A stretch of 64,000 nucleotides of DNA from Emmonsiellopsis sp. PD_33 (lineage: Eukaryota > Ascomycota > Eurotiomycetes > Onygenales > Ajellomycetaceae), in contig JANTQF010000073.1 in assembly GCA_032988165.1 (NCBI GenBank), positions 62,001-126,000 on the forward strand. The letters are read 5' to 3'. This document shows positions 24,481-35,014 of this stretch, one piece after another (position 1 is the stretch's first letter; the number at the start of each line of letters is the position of its first letter). A model generated the notes under the pieces. It saw nothing but the letters and a program-made list of their open reading frames with translations, was not told the DNA's origin and searched no databases. Both the position numbers and the translations under genes were made by a program.

Positions 24481-26430
24481 TGATGTTGGAGTTTGTAGAA
24501 GAGAAATTAGTATATTAATCTCATAAAGAGGAGAGCTTGGAGCACTGAAATTCATTATACTGGGAGATTAAAGGCATTTAAGAAGATAGTATTTCAGGGT
24601 GAGAGAAAATACAGCTGACATTTTTTCTTGTAGAGGGATGCAGGCTGGGTGTGAGGATCAATTTTTCAGAGAACTAAGGATAAACTCACTGTATAGGCAA
24701 TGAGAGGTGAGACTTACATACTACATGATAATTATCATTGCAACCCCACATCTGGAAATTAGGAGACCTATGTGAATGAATACCTCTAATGTACTGATCT
24801 TGAAAATAAGGTACTAAGGAGATATAAAGCTATCAGGCAGTAGAATTTCAGTATTATACTGTAGACATTGAGAATGAGTATAGGATTATTACTAAAATTC
24901 ATTATCATAATTTTTTTCTCTTATTTCCTGAGATGCTGATAATTAGATGTGTTTTTCTTAGAAATTTCTACTTGAATCCCATTTAATTTCCTAAATGAGA
25001 TTTTACTGGGTTGGAACACTATGTGTTTAATCTTATTGATTAGTTAGGTGGAGTTTGAATCTAGCTGACCCACCTGATTAATAGTCATAGTAAATTGGTA
25101 GATCAATGATGTGATTCATTGATAAAGCTCATAAGGAAATTTTATGTAAAGACAGCTACAGAATCATCCTAATCTAATAGTAACTACATGAGACATTTTT
25201 ATAGCTGTAGTAAGTCTGATGATCAAATTAAGCTGTAGTATACATAATAGATGTATGAGACAACTTTTAAATTCATGGCAGGCTGTTTATCTATCTTCTA
25301 ATAGAACATGAAGTAGCTTTACTGAGATAATCATTCTTTGATAGTTTACAGCTGACTGTAACTCTTTCTATGCTAGCATATTCTTTCAGGAGCTTGAGCA
25401 GGAAAATGTGATGATACTGCATGTGTTGATGTAAAAAAGAGTAGTTGAGTAAACATAATAATTCAAGATAATAGACTTCACAGGATTCTACTTGACTATA
25501 CTATCTTTAGAAATAGCTTGCAGTATTTATCTTCAGATGGACTGGATACCTCCTCTATTTCTAATCAACTTTCTTTAATATTTATTCAGACTTTATGTAT
25601 CAAATTTATTTCATCAGTGTTCCACTGCTCTATATGATAATTCCCCTAATCCCCTTTAGCTAGTATGCTGATAGATGATGTATTTCCTAATAATTATTAA
25701 TTGAAGTATCATATGCTTTAGCTGGGTAATCTGCTGTGTTTAAATCTAAGAGATTGATATGGATTGAAAGCTCTTACATATAATTATTTAGAATAGAAGG
25801 TAATCTTGATATGAGGAATAAGTATGTGTGTAATATTATCAATCATGTGTATATGCAGAAATGTATAGGAGAGTACAAGTAGAATATATAACTTTATCTT
25901 ATATCTTTAAGATAGATTTCATGCATTTTGATTATCAAATAAAGCTGCCTGATCATTATGCACTAACTAAATTTTTTTGTGTAAAAGATGGACAGAGTGT
26001 TATACATAAACTGGAGAAGATTACATCTTTAAAAATGAATGAAAAGTTGCATATACAATATAATTATATGTAAGGCTATATGATGAACAAACTGGAATTA
26101 TATGTTTCATATTATAAGGTGTAGGTTAAATTGTCTGTGGAGGATGCTCCTTCATGTGTAGAGATGATATTCTCCTATAGGTAATAGAATAGTGTAACAG
26201 TCCTCTCATAATAATAACCTAATAAGTAATGTATGGTGAAAATGCATCCAATGCATTCCATGGAGAAGATCCTAGAAGGTAGCTTGTATTAAGACTATTA
26301 CACAGTAAATTCATTGTATCTTTTTTTAAGTTTGATGAAAGCTCTGGCAATGGATCATAGCTGAGTAAGAGGAGGAGGAAGGAGGTATGAAATATATATA
26401 TTAATATGGTGAACATGATAACACTATGTG

Positions 26431-26815
26431 CCTGTGAAGAAAATATATATATATTTGGTTACTAACTATATGCACACCACCCATGCCAGGAGTCATAGGT
26501 GTGGCACAGCTATATGCCTGCAGGGAAAAATATATATATAATTAGTTGTCAACTATGTGTGCACCACCCATGCTAGGAGTGGTAGACATGGCACAGCTAT
26601 ATGCTTGCAGAGAAAAATATATATATAATTAATTGCCAACTATGCATGCACCACCCATGCCAGGAGTGGTAGATGTGGCACAGCTATATGCCTACAAAGA
26701 AAAATATATATATAATCAATTGCTAATTATGCATGCACCACACACAGCACAGCTATGTGCTCAGGGAAATATATATAGATTTGGTGGCAGACTATGCATA
26801 TACCATGCATATTAA
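26431..26815. repeat. Minisatellite, about 87-bp unit, five copies
   Basis: Units begin near 26431, 26517, 26604, 26691 and 26760. Each has an AAAATATATATATA tract, CACCACCCATGCCAGGAG and GGCACAGCTAT. The fourth is shortened by about 18 bp and the last is partial. The array lies inside the hAT element. Confidence 0.85.
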
Positions 26816-27189
26816 CAGTAGGAAGGCAGAAAGGAAGATAGCTGGGAAATGCAGATATTACTGAAAATATCTATACTACTGAAAATCTAATTTAATATTT
26901 AGTTAATAAATTGGTAATACTTTTGCAGCTAATAGAAAAAATATCATAAGTCAATAATTATAATTCTCTTTGAACCAGGAAGATGCTACCCTAGTATGGG
27001 GATATTGAATCACATAGATATAGTTTTTGCATTTCTCAATGATTTAGAATATTAATCAATTAATGAAGATTATAGCCATGATGCTATCAGTAAAAATCCA
27101 TAAGAGGTCTGTTATTAAATCTCATTACTGAAATTCTTAGAATGTAAATAAACTCTATTCTATATCAAACTTTCTCTATTTAATACTAA

Positions 27190-28053
27190 TTCCTACTGAA
27201 TAGACTTTATAAGCTCCCATTTCACATAAAAACTCTGCATCACCCTACTCCAAATAATCCTCCCACTCTAACTCCTCATTCTTATCACTTGACATTTCTC
27301 CCTCCACCTCAAAATCACCCTCTAATACCTCTTCCAGTTAAGAAATTACTTCTAATAGCTCTCTATCTTCCTTATCTAAAGTCTCCTAGAACTCATTCAA
27401 TTCCTTTGCAGCTGCTTTCTCACTAGTATTAGTAGTTATAAGTATCACTTTTCCATGCTTAAGAATCTTCACATCATGGGAGGCCAATGACACCTATGCC
27501 TAGGTGTGGAAACATTGGAGAGCCATGTCAATAGTCTTATCATTAGAGGGAGGGGGGGTACCAATCTATTGACAGTCAGTATTAATCAATAATTATAGTT
27601 GCAAGTTGAAGTAACTAACTTTTCTCTTTTTAGAACTGGTCCCAGATTACAATATATATAGTCACTGTATAATCTCCTCTTCCTCTACCTCCTCCTCAAG
27701 TGTGCACTTCTTCACAATTTGGGCCTGATGATATTCTAAGGACTTTCCTTAGTTAAAACACTTCTGGATAATGCACTCAGTCTCTGCCTTCTCCATAGCA
27801 GATTAATCAGCCAGTGATGCTATTTCCCTATACTTAGTATTAGCATCTTTACTGTCAGAACTGTTACAAAAGCTTATTATTATTTGACTGATCCCTATAG
27901 ATACTTTACTGCATTAAAGCATGCCTTGCAATCAGCCTCTTGAGCTTTCTTTATAATAGCCTCATTACCAGTTTTTACATGCCTGATCTCCCTGGTACAT
28001 TTAGTCTTAGGGCATTACAAGTACTTCTTCATCAGTAATTAGGGGCTGGACAT
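27190..28053 (-). pseudogene. Second cargo frame of the hAT element, function unknown
   Basis: From ATG at 28053 (minus) the frame reads MSSP, then CPKTKC...EADCKACF (four cysteines in two pairs, possible zinc site), and after frame changes a charged region KCTLEEEVEEEEII, SHDVKILKHGKVILI, and a very acidic C-terminal part (EEVLEGDFEVEGEM, ELEWEDYLE). It starts 320 bp from, and diverges from, the histone-like frame, so the two may have shared a promoter. No family recognised. Many stops. Confidence 0.4.
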
Positions 28054-28372
28054 TATGTGTTCTATAGTAACTCTGAATGTTAATGTCTCTTGTATGGTGT
28101 GATGAATGTTAGAATGATAGTGTACTGGGATTGATGAGAGTAATTATAGAATATATTTATATAGTAATAGATCTAGATAATGGGTTCAGATTATTCCCTC
28201 TAACAACATCTAAAATGGAAATTATTTTGATTACAACTAGTAATATATTATATTTACCCCTCTTTCTCTTCTCTTCTCCTCCTCATTTTTCTCTCCTCTT
28301 CTCTTTTCTTTTATAGTCTCTAAAATCTCTATCTCTAACTCCCCCCCATTCCAACCACCTCCATCTAGCAGT

Positions 28373-29478
28373 ATGTCTAGGTATGTGTCTCCAGTCTTCT
28401 TCCCCTAGAAACTGATGTATGAACTAATATGTGGGTTTATTTTTAACTACTACCTAATCAACTACAAGTACTCCCCTGGGATCCACAAGAACCATAATAA
28501 GGCCTTCACAGTAAAGAAGTATCATAAGGACCACAAGGAGTAAGCTGATAATCAAAAGGCATGGCTTAAAATAGATAATAGATATAGAGTCAGAGATTAT
28601 ATTAGTATTGAGTCTGAGTCACAGCTATCAGCTGGTCTATCAGATAAGATACTATTCAGAATAATATTAATGATTTACTAACAGCTAGATTAATTGAAGA
28701 GAAGGAGATTACATTTTAACAGATAAGTGTGCACTTAGTTTTGAGAATAAGGCTATTTAGTTGGCTTGTGAGGAAGATAATTCAGGATTTGCCCAAGGCA
28801 GGTAGGAAAAATCTAGGTGATAGGTATTATATTCAGGCTGAGGCTATTAATTGTCTGCATCTCATTAGTGAGGAGACACTGATGATGCTCTTTGAATGTA
28901 GGTAATAAGATAATATAACAGTCTATTAATGATATAATGCTGATAGTATTCTAAGTGTGAATCTCTACCTAACTCATTACTAGAAGAAGACCCTTCAAGT
29001 TGATGATATGCAGCTTGTTCTATCAATTTTGAGAGGAGTAGACTGTCCATACTTTGGAGGCACAAAGCTGGAGGTAGCTGTGGGAGAGAATAAGAAGCAG
29101 GAAGTAAAGACTAAAGGCTATAGCATGGAGATGCAGGTAGTAGGGTGTAGGTTAGATGACTTTGATGTGAATACATTGAATGATGAGGACTAGATTGATA
29201 GTGAGGAAGAGAAGAATATTATGAGTAAGAAAAATGAAGATAGAGATATAGAGCTTGATCTGGCAGACCTGGTCTTAATTCTGAAGAATGAGAAGGAAGG
29301 TTATGTAGTGAAGTCTATAGTTAAGAGACCTGTATCAAAGGAGTATAGGGTTATGGAGCCTGTAGTAGAGAGGGATGTGCCATATAGGGCTAGAGAGTAT
29401 GAGATTTCAGAGTCTGTAATTGACAAGCCTGAGGAGTGTGTAGTTGAGGAGTATGAAGAGCAGCTCAAAAGCCTGTAG
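28373..29478 (+). pseudogene. Histone H3/CENP-A-like protein carried by the hAT element (broken)
   Basis: Plus-strand frame from ATG 28373 with one frame change before about 28,700. From 28720 on, a single frame shows an H3-type histone fold. LVLRIRLFSWLVRKIIQDL lines up with H3 LLIRKLPFQRLVREIAQDF. IQAEAINCLHLISEETLMML-FE lines up with the long helix (SSAVMALQE..YLV.LFE). HY-stop-KKTLQVDDMQLVLSILRG lines up with [20 protein letters not shown]. About 15 extra residues lie in the loop before the last strand and helix, and a charged C-terminal tail of about 150 residues follows, which ordinary H3 lacks. In-frame TAA, TAG and TGA codons (near 28,903, 28,928 and 28,981) fit C-to-T decay of Gln or Arg codons. 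It cannot be functional as it stands. Confidence 0.55.
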
Positions 29479-29870
29479 TAGCTCCAGATACTGAGAAGTA
29501 GATACATAGTAGGGATGATATGATGATATGAAGTAAGTATTAGCTCATTATTATAATAAATGAAAAATTAATATAGTAGAAAAAATGTAATGAGAAATAA
29601 TAATGATTCATATAAAATTTTTCATGATGATTTCTAATTGTATATAATTTATTATTGCACCTGGGATTTTCCTTCCCATCCCATCCCATTCCATTTATTT
29701 ATGGGATAAGATAGGATAGAACATAGGAGAACCATTCATATAACAGAACAGAACATGAGATTTTAATTTAATTACAGGATGAGATATGAGAGCACACATT
29801 TCAGTATGAGATAGAATAGGATTAATATCTACAGAATAAATATATAGAGATAGTTTTCTATTCTGTCCCA

Positions 29871-29900
29871 TCCCATCTCAGTAGCAGCTTTAAACTTAAC
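29871..29900 (-). repeat. Right hAT end: terminal inverted repeat plus 8-bp target duplication
   Basis: Mirror image of the left end: the inverted repeat ends at 29892 and the target duplication AACTTAAC occupies 29893-29900. GGGATG-type words also fill about 29,655-29,870 just inside. Confidence 0.8.
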
Positions 29901-31215
29901 TATTAATATATTTACAGCAATTACAAGAAGTAATTCAATCTTGCTATCATATAACCCAGCTGTTCATGACTCAAAAGAAATTCAATAAATTATTATCACT
30001 GCTTATTAATACCTACAGTTCTTCCTAGATGTAGCAGTAAATACAGTATAACAAGCCCAGACTTCTTCTCATGCAGGGTTAGTAAGTCAGAGCTGACAAG
30101 CATCCTCAGCACCAAGTCAGGTATTAGTATCAATCAGGCTAGATGAATATTCTACCTTTATCATAGTAGAAGGTTTAGAGTAAGACTTAGCTCTCTCTAT
30201 GAAAAAAGATGCATTTTTCATTGGAATGAAAAACCAACTGAATATGCATATCAGACTGCACTATATTGATGAAATCAGGGAATATGAAACTACTAATAAC
30301 AGTAATATATTAATAGGGGAGGACAAACATAGAGATTATAAACAACTAGTTCACTATACAAATCATCATGACATTAAAAAGATATTACTTTAATAGAAGA
30401 GTTTTCATCAGATAGTTTAGCTTACTTTTCATGGTACATTTGACAACTCTCAGTCAGAACTTGAGGAGAGGTTAAGGAAAATCTATGAACATTGTCTCAC
30501 CCTTCTGACTAATCTAATTTAGGTTGATGATCATAAATCTAATGATGTTCTTTCAACTAATAAATTATATATACTAAAGAACCTTTCAGATCATACCTGG
30601 AAATCCCTGCAGGTAAATCTTATATCTTTACTGTCACTAAAGAATAGCATGAATATACTGGGAATTCTAATAAATTAGATATCAAACCTTCTAAATGTCC
30701 ACTCATTCCTTCAAAAACTAAGATAGGCATACAGTCTTGACTGGAATAAACCATCCATCCTGGAACCAGAACCAAGACCACTCTAATTTTATTAAAAAAT
30801 TACTTTTATACCTAAGTACTATCTCTCATTCTCATTAGGACACTGTTGATTATATGCTTATTTATTATACAGTAATGAAACCCATTAGATAACACTCATA
30901 TAAGAGGATGTTATTAAGTATAGAAATTTAAAAATTAGTTAGATCCAAGCTATTTTTATTTATAACTTATATGAATATAGTGATCAGGTCTTTTTTGTAA
31001 TTACATTGATGAGTCTAACTGAGTCTAATGGGTTATTAGATCTACCAATTTTAAATGATGATTCTAGAGATTATATAATAATCAGCCTTCCTGCTGTGTG
31101 AAAACCAAGTCTCTATGTTATATCAGTCCAACATAAATTTAGGGGTAGGTTGTAATATAGCCCTAAAGGTATCAAGCTTTTGCACTGTACATGGGACATG
31201 TCATTTTTTTAACTA
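29901..31215 (+). pseudogene. Tnp2-like transposase relic, 3' part (continues across the hAT insertion)
   Basis: The plus-strand frame picks up directly after the right target duplication. It includes MHIRLHYIDEIREY followed by NILIGEDKHRDYK and YTNHHDIKKIL (about 30,250-30,390), the segment expected downstream of the Tnp2-like motifs at 18.5-20.8 kb. It ends near HCTWDMSFF at about 31,210. Multiple stops make it nonfunctional. Together with the 5' part it shows one older element split by a younger insertion. Confidence 0.55.
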
Positions 31216-31588
31216 CTCTTAAATCCCAAAATCCTCTTTAGTAGCAACTAATAAGTCAATTTATTACCCTATATATAATCATTCTCTTCTTTCATGCTAA
31301 CAGCAGCTAATTATCATCATTCAGACTGCATCCTCTTCATAATAATCAGTTATAATGTCTGATGCTGGAAAATAATGCTATAAGATAAAAAAATAACACA
31401 CTTAGAAGCAGAAGACTCCTGCATTAACACCTACTCAGTATGATAACTCATCTAGTGCACCTTGTAGGTAAGGTTCACTAATAGACTCTCCTACACAATC
31501 TCATATAACAAGCCCAGAGCAGGCTCTAATATCTCTCACAATGGGTAGCATTTAGGGCTAAATGCAGAGCAACATCCTCACTTATAAT

Positions 31589-31726
31589 CTAGCACTCAAC
31601 CCTGTAAATATCCTGAAGATCATTAATATATGTTGTAACATTAATTTATCAAGTAATTCAGCACTTAACTCAATAAATATTCTAAAGATAACTAATATGT
31701 ACTATAATGTTGATCTACCAAGTAAT
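31589..31726 (+). repeat. 69-bp tandem duplication, open in frame
   Basis: Two adjacent 69-bp copies, translated as 23-residue units (LALNPVNILKI..., SALNSINILKI...). Part of the repeat cluster at the right side of the block. Confidence 0.7.
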
Positions 31727-31924
31727 GCCTATAAGCTCAATGGAGAGGCCTATATTAGATTTAATTTCTAAAAGATGTCTCTATAATAGTGAGCATGGGC
31801 TGATATATCTGGTTCTATAAGATGAGACTAAATACCCAGGAAATGAAAGTACACTATAGAGGTATATTGATATATAAAAGAGGTATATTTTACTACTAGA
31901 TAAGTTAATATTTCCTATTTACTC

Positions 31925-32170
31925 ACATTACATCTCAATTACTAAAAGTATTCTTCCTATATAATGACTGTCAGAGCTGATGTTTCTCATTCACCTGCAT
32001 TACATTTTAATTACTAAGGATATTTCCCCTATATAATGACTGTTAGAGCTAATATTTCTCATTCACCCACATTACATTCAAATCATCAAGGATATTTCCT
32101 CCTATATAATGACTGTCAGAGCTGATGTTTCCCATTCACCTATATTATATTTAAAATCATTAAGAGTATT
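31925..32170. repeat. Tandem repeat, 72-73 bp unit, three copies
   Basis: The word ATAATGACTGT.AGAGCT recurs at 31961, 32033 and 32106, followed each time by CATTCACC and TTACATTT-like sequence. Related AGAGCTGA(C/T)ATTTC words reappear near 33,090 and 33,470. Confidence 0.8.
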
Positions 32171-32311
32171 CTCTATCTAGCTTTCTTTTCTCTACCTACA
32201 TCTATTCTGCACCTGTGCTAACACTATCAATCTATTTTCTTTCTCTTTCAGTAGACTACTTGCAAGTTGTTGCATCCACTAAAAATAGATGTCTATATAG
32301 ACTCACTACAA

Positions 32312-32518
32312 CCTGAACTACCACTCATTATCAACCTGAGCTACTACTTATCATCAACCTGAGCTACTACTTATTATCAATCTGAGCTACTATCTATCAT
32401 CAACCTGGGCTGCTACTCATCATCAACCTGGGCCACTATTTATTATCAACCTGGGCTATCACCCATCATCAATCTAGGCTGCTACTTATTGTTAACCTGA
32501 GCCACTACCCATCATCAA
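32312..32518. repeat. 23-bp tandem repeat, nine copies
   Basis: Nine head-to-tail 23-bp units of the form CCTGRGCTACTACTYATCATCAA with no spacers, so this is a minisatellite and not a CRISPR. Confidence 0.9.
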
Positions 32519-33541
32519 AACTAGTGGTTGAGGGATGTGGAGAACCTGAAGATGAAGTCAAAAGCTATACTAGTTATAATTAGTGTTGTTAGAAGCATAG
32601 AGACTAGTAAATTATTATTAATAAATATAGTTCTTAATGAAGAATATCTTATTCTAATTAATAGCATGTGTACCTGTATCATCATCATTACTGAGATCTC
32701 ATTCAACTATAGACTTTAGAAATATAGAGTAGCAATCAAGTTCATTTCTTCTGCAGAGTAGGAAAAGAAACTTAAACTTATTTTTAATGAGATTTAGACT
32801 CATTATGATGAAGAATAATATCAGGATGATTCTAATATTATAATTATCATTGCAAGAATGGAGGTAGTATATTTTGATATTAAAAACATTATAGTATTAT
32901 TCATTAAAGAACTGATGAAATAAGATAGTGTCTGCAGCATTCTAGAAAAGATAATTGAGTTCACTATAAATAACCCAGTTTGACTTCATACTCAACTTCA
33001 GCTATATTTAGATAGAGAGATATAGAGAATAGTGTCTGTAGCATTCTAGTTTATTTTAATGAGTATCTCTCTCTATACTATGATTATTAGAGCTGACATT
33101 TCAATGTATAAAGAGGCAATCAGGTGTATTTATCTGGTATAGTGGGAATTTACTTAAATGCCCAATCAACAGGAAGTGTGCTACAGAGATTTATTAGTAT
33201 ATAAAAGAGGTATATTCTACCACTGGGGAATCTGAGAGCTACTGAAGAAATGAACCTAATTACTACTCTATATTTTTTAAATTCATAATTGAATGATATC
33301 TTAGTAATAATAGTAGTGCAGGTATATACCTGAACCACTATTATTATCAAAATATTATTTAACTATAAATTTAAGAAGTATAGAGCTGCAATCAGATTCA
33401 TTTCTCTAGTAGAGTAAGAAAGAAAACACTTATTTTTAGTAAGTATCTCCCTATATATTATACTTATCAGAGCTGATATTTCCTTTTCAAGGTTCTTTTC
33501 TCTTTCAATACTATCAGATGTAAGATCATTACCCAAGTAAA

Positions 33542-33637
33542 CATCATCTTAATCCTCAAACCTCTAAATGGCAACATCACCTTAATCTTTAAACTCCTAA
33601 ATGGCAACATCACCTTGATCCTCACCTCTTAAATGGA
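33542..33637. repeat. 33-bp tandem repeat, three copies
   Basis: CATCACCTTAATC...CTAAATGG recurs three times, the last copy slightly shorter. Confidence 0.8.
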
Positions 33638-33837
33638 TTATCAGAGCCAATTTTTCTTTACTTGTAGCAGCTTTACCCTGTTAATAGCAGTAATGATGGT
33701 GGCTATGGATCAATTTGATAGATATACTACTAAATGTGAAATTAATAATAGATGCCTCTAAAAGAATGTATATTTAGACTAAGGATTACTTCATAATCAG
33801 ACTGTAGTCAAACAGTGATCTAATCATACTCTAATCA

Positions 33838-34026
33838 TATTATAATCATATTTAAATCATGCTCTGATGCTCTGACTGTATTATTATAGTATTTATATGA
33901 TGATTCTATCATGTCTAAATCATGCTCTGATTCTCTAACTGTACTACTACAGTGATTACATGATGATTCTACTATATCTAAATTATGCTCTGATCCTCTA
34001 ATCATGCTATCACAATGATTATATGA
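33838..34026 (-). repeat. 63-bp tandem repeat, three copies, open in frame
   Basis: The minus strand encodes three 21-residue units (for example SCNHCSSTVRESEHDLDMIE) without stops, so the period is a multiple of three. Whether it was ever translated is unknown. Confidence 0.75.
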
Positions 34027-34078
34027 TAGTTTCATGGTAGTCATCACTATATTTATATAGGAACATTAAATATAATGT

Positions 34079-34197
34079 AGTCAGAGTACTATTACAGTTA
34101 GAACACTATCATAATTAGAGTATTATAATAGTTAGAGTGTTATTACAGTTAGAGCATTATTACAGTTGAAGTATTATCATAGTCAGAGTGTTATATA
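34079..34197. repeat. 17-bp tandem repeat, about seven copies
   Basis: Units of the form AGTTAGAGTATTATTAC, seven in a row. They are followed by two longer related copies with TATATATATA and TGGAGYATTA (34,200-34,290). Confidence 0.85.
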
Positions 34198-34502
34198 TAT
34201 ATAAACATCAATGGAGTATTATATGGAGCATGATAGTAGTCAGGGCATTATATATATATAAATGTGGATGGAGCATTACATGGAGTATTGTAGAAATATT
34301 ATATTATATGAAGTATAATCAGAGCACTTCATGAAGTGTAGTTGAAGTACTTTATGAAATGTAGTTATAACATTACAATATATTTACATGATTCTTTGAT
34401 TTATACACTCTAAAAATAGTGATAATATCATCACAGATGTTAATTTTGGAGCACTCTATCAGAGCAACAGTGTTTACATGGTGGATCCACAGTGGAACAG
34501 TC

Positions 34503-35014
34503 TCATGAAAATCTGGTATGGTTGGCTTTTTTCTGGGCAAGAAACCGATCTTGTCGTTGAAACGTTTCGTTAACAACTTGAACCCATTTACCACGACTGC
34601 GAGGAATCCATGAGTTCTCAGAGTTCACATCGTGAGCCCATCTGCCTACACGGCTATTGATATCAAATTTTGTGGCCTGCCCTGAATGAATATGCCCGAT
34701 CAAATTCTTGTCTTTTGATTGAGGACATCACGAGACACCCTTGCCAGGTTAGCATACAAGGGTATATACTTTGCCCACGTCATTGGATTCCTCAATGCAG
34801 GCCAAAGAGAGCGCCATTTCGCAACTTTTACTGCTTTGAGATGGGCTGAGAAGGCCAAGAGTCTTCGGGAGTATGCTGTTGGTGAATTCTCCCATGATTT
34901 ACGGACGAGCATCGATTGCTGCGCATTTATTGGCCTCTTCCAGCCTTGTTGGTATGCCCAAGAATAAGAGAGAGGATTGTTCCTCTGTCGCATATGGTGA
35001 TCGTCATGGCTCAT
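34503..35014 (-). pseudogene. Possible broken gene at the right edge of the AT-rich block
   Basis: Two minus-strand frames abut with a frame change at about 34,703: an upstream 104-codon frame (34700-35014, ending NQKTRI) and a downstream 66-codon frame (34503-34703, with DINSRVGRWAHDVNS and RGKWVQVVNETF). Together they could be one frameshifted gene or two exons. No family recognised. The downstream part straddles the CpG boundary. Confidence 0.25.

Larger units (their letters stand above)
20844..29892. mobile_element. 9,049-bp hAT transposon with inverted ends and 8-bp target duplication
   Basis: Both ends read inward as TAAAGCTGCTRCTGAGATGG (left from 20844, right as reverse complement from 29892), with one mismatch over about 23 bp. 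The first five bases fit the hAT terminal rule YARNG. The element is flanked by a perfect direct repeat AACTTAAC at 20836-20843 and 29893-29900, and 8-bp duplications are the hAT signature. Inside are a broken hAT transposase (minus), a second broken minus-strand frame (27190-28053) and a plus-strand frame with a histone fold (28373-29478). At 9 kb it is far larger than typical 2.5-5 kb hAT elements, so it has probably gained cargo. All of it is CpG-free and inactivated. Confidence 0.8.
13852..34545. repeat. CpG-free, AT-rich transposon block
   Basis: From 13852 to 34545 I find no CG dinucleotide, whereas flanking DNA has many per line. The block is AT-rich. Its long conserved-looking frames are peppered with TAA, TAG and TGA codons at positions where Gln, Arg or Trp would be expected. 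This is what C-to-T change at CpG (and possibly CpA) on both strands produces, as in RIP-like silencing or deamination of methylated cytosine. Inside are a Tnp2-like relic split by a 9-kb hAT element, other coding-like fragments and several tandem-repeat arrays. Parts I could not classify are 14.5-15.2, 15.9-18.4 and 24.6-26.4 kb. Confidence 0.9.

Noticed and set aside
32312..32518. Nine evenly spaced repeats resembling a CRISPR array
   Set aside because: Units are head to tail with no spacers, and the genome is eukaryotic. It is a minisatellite.
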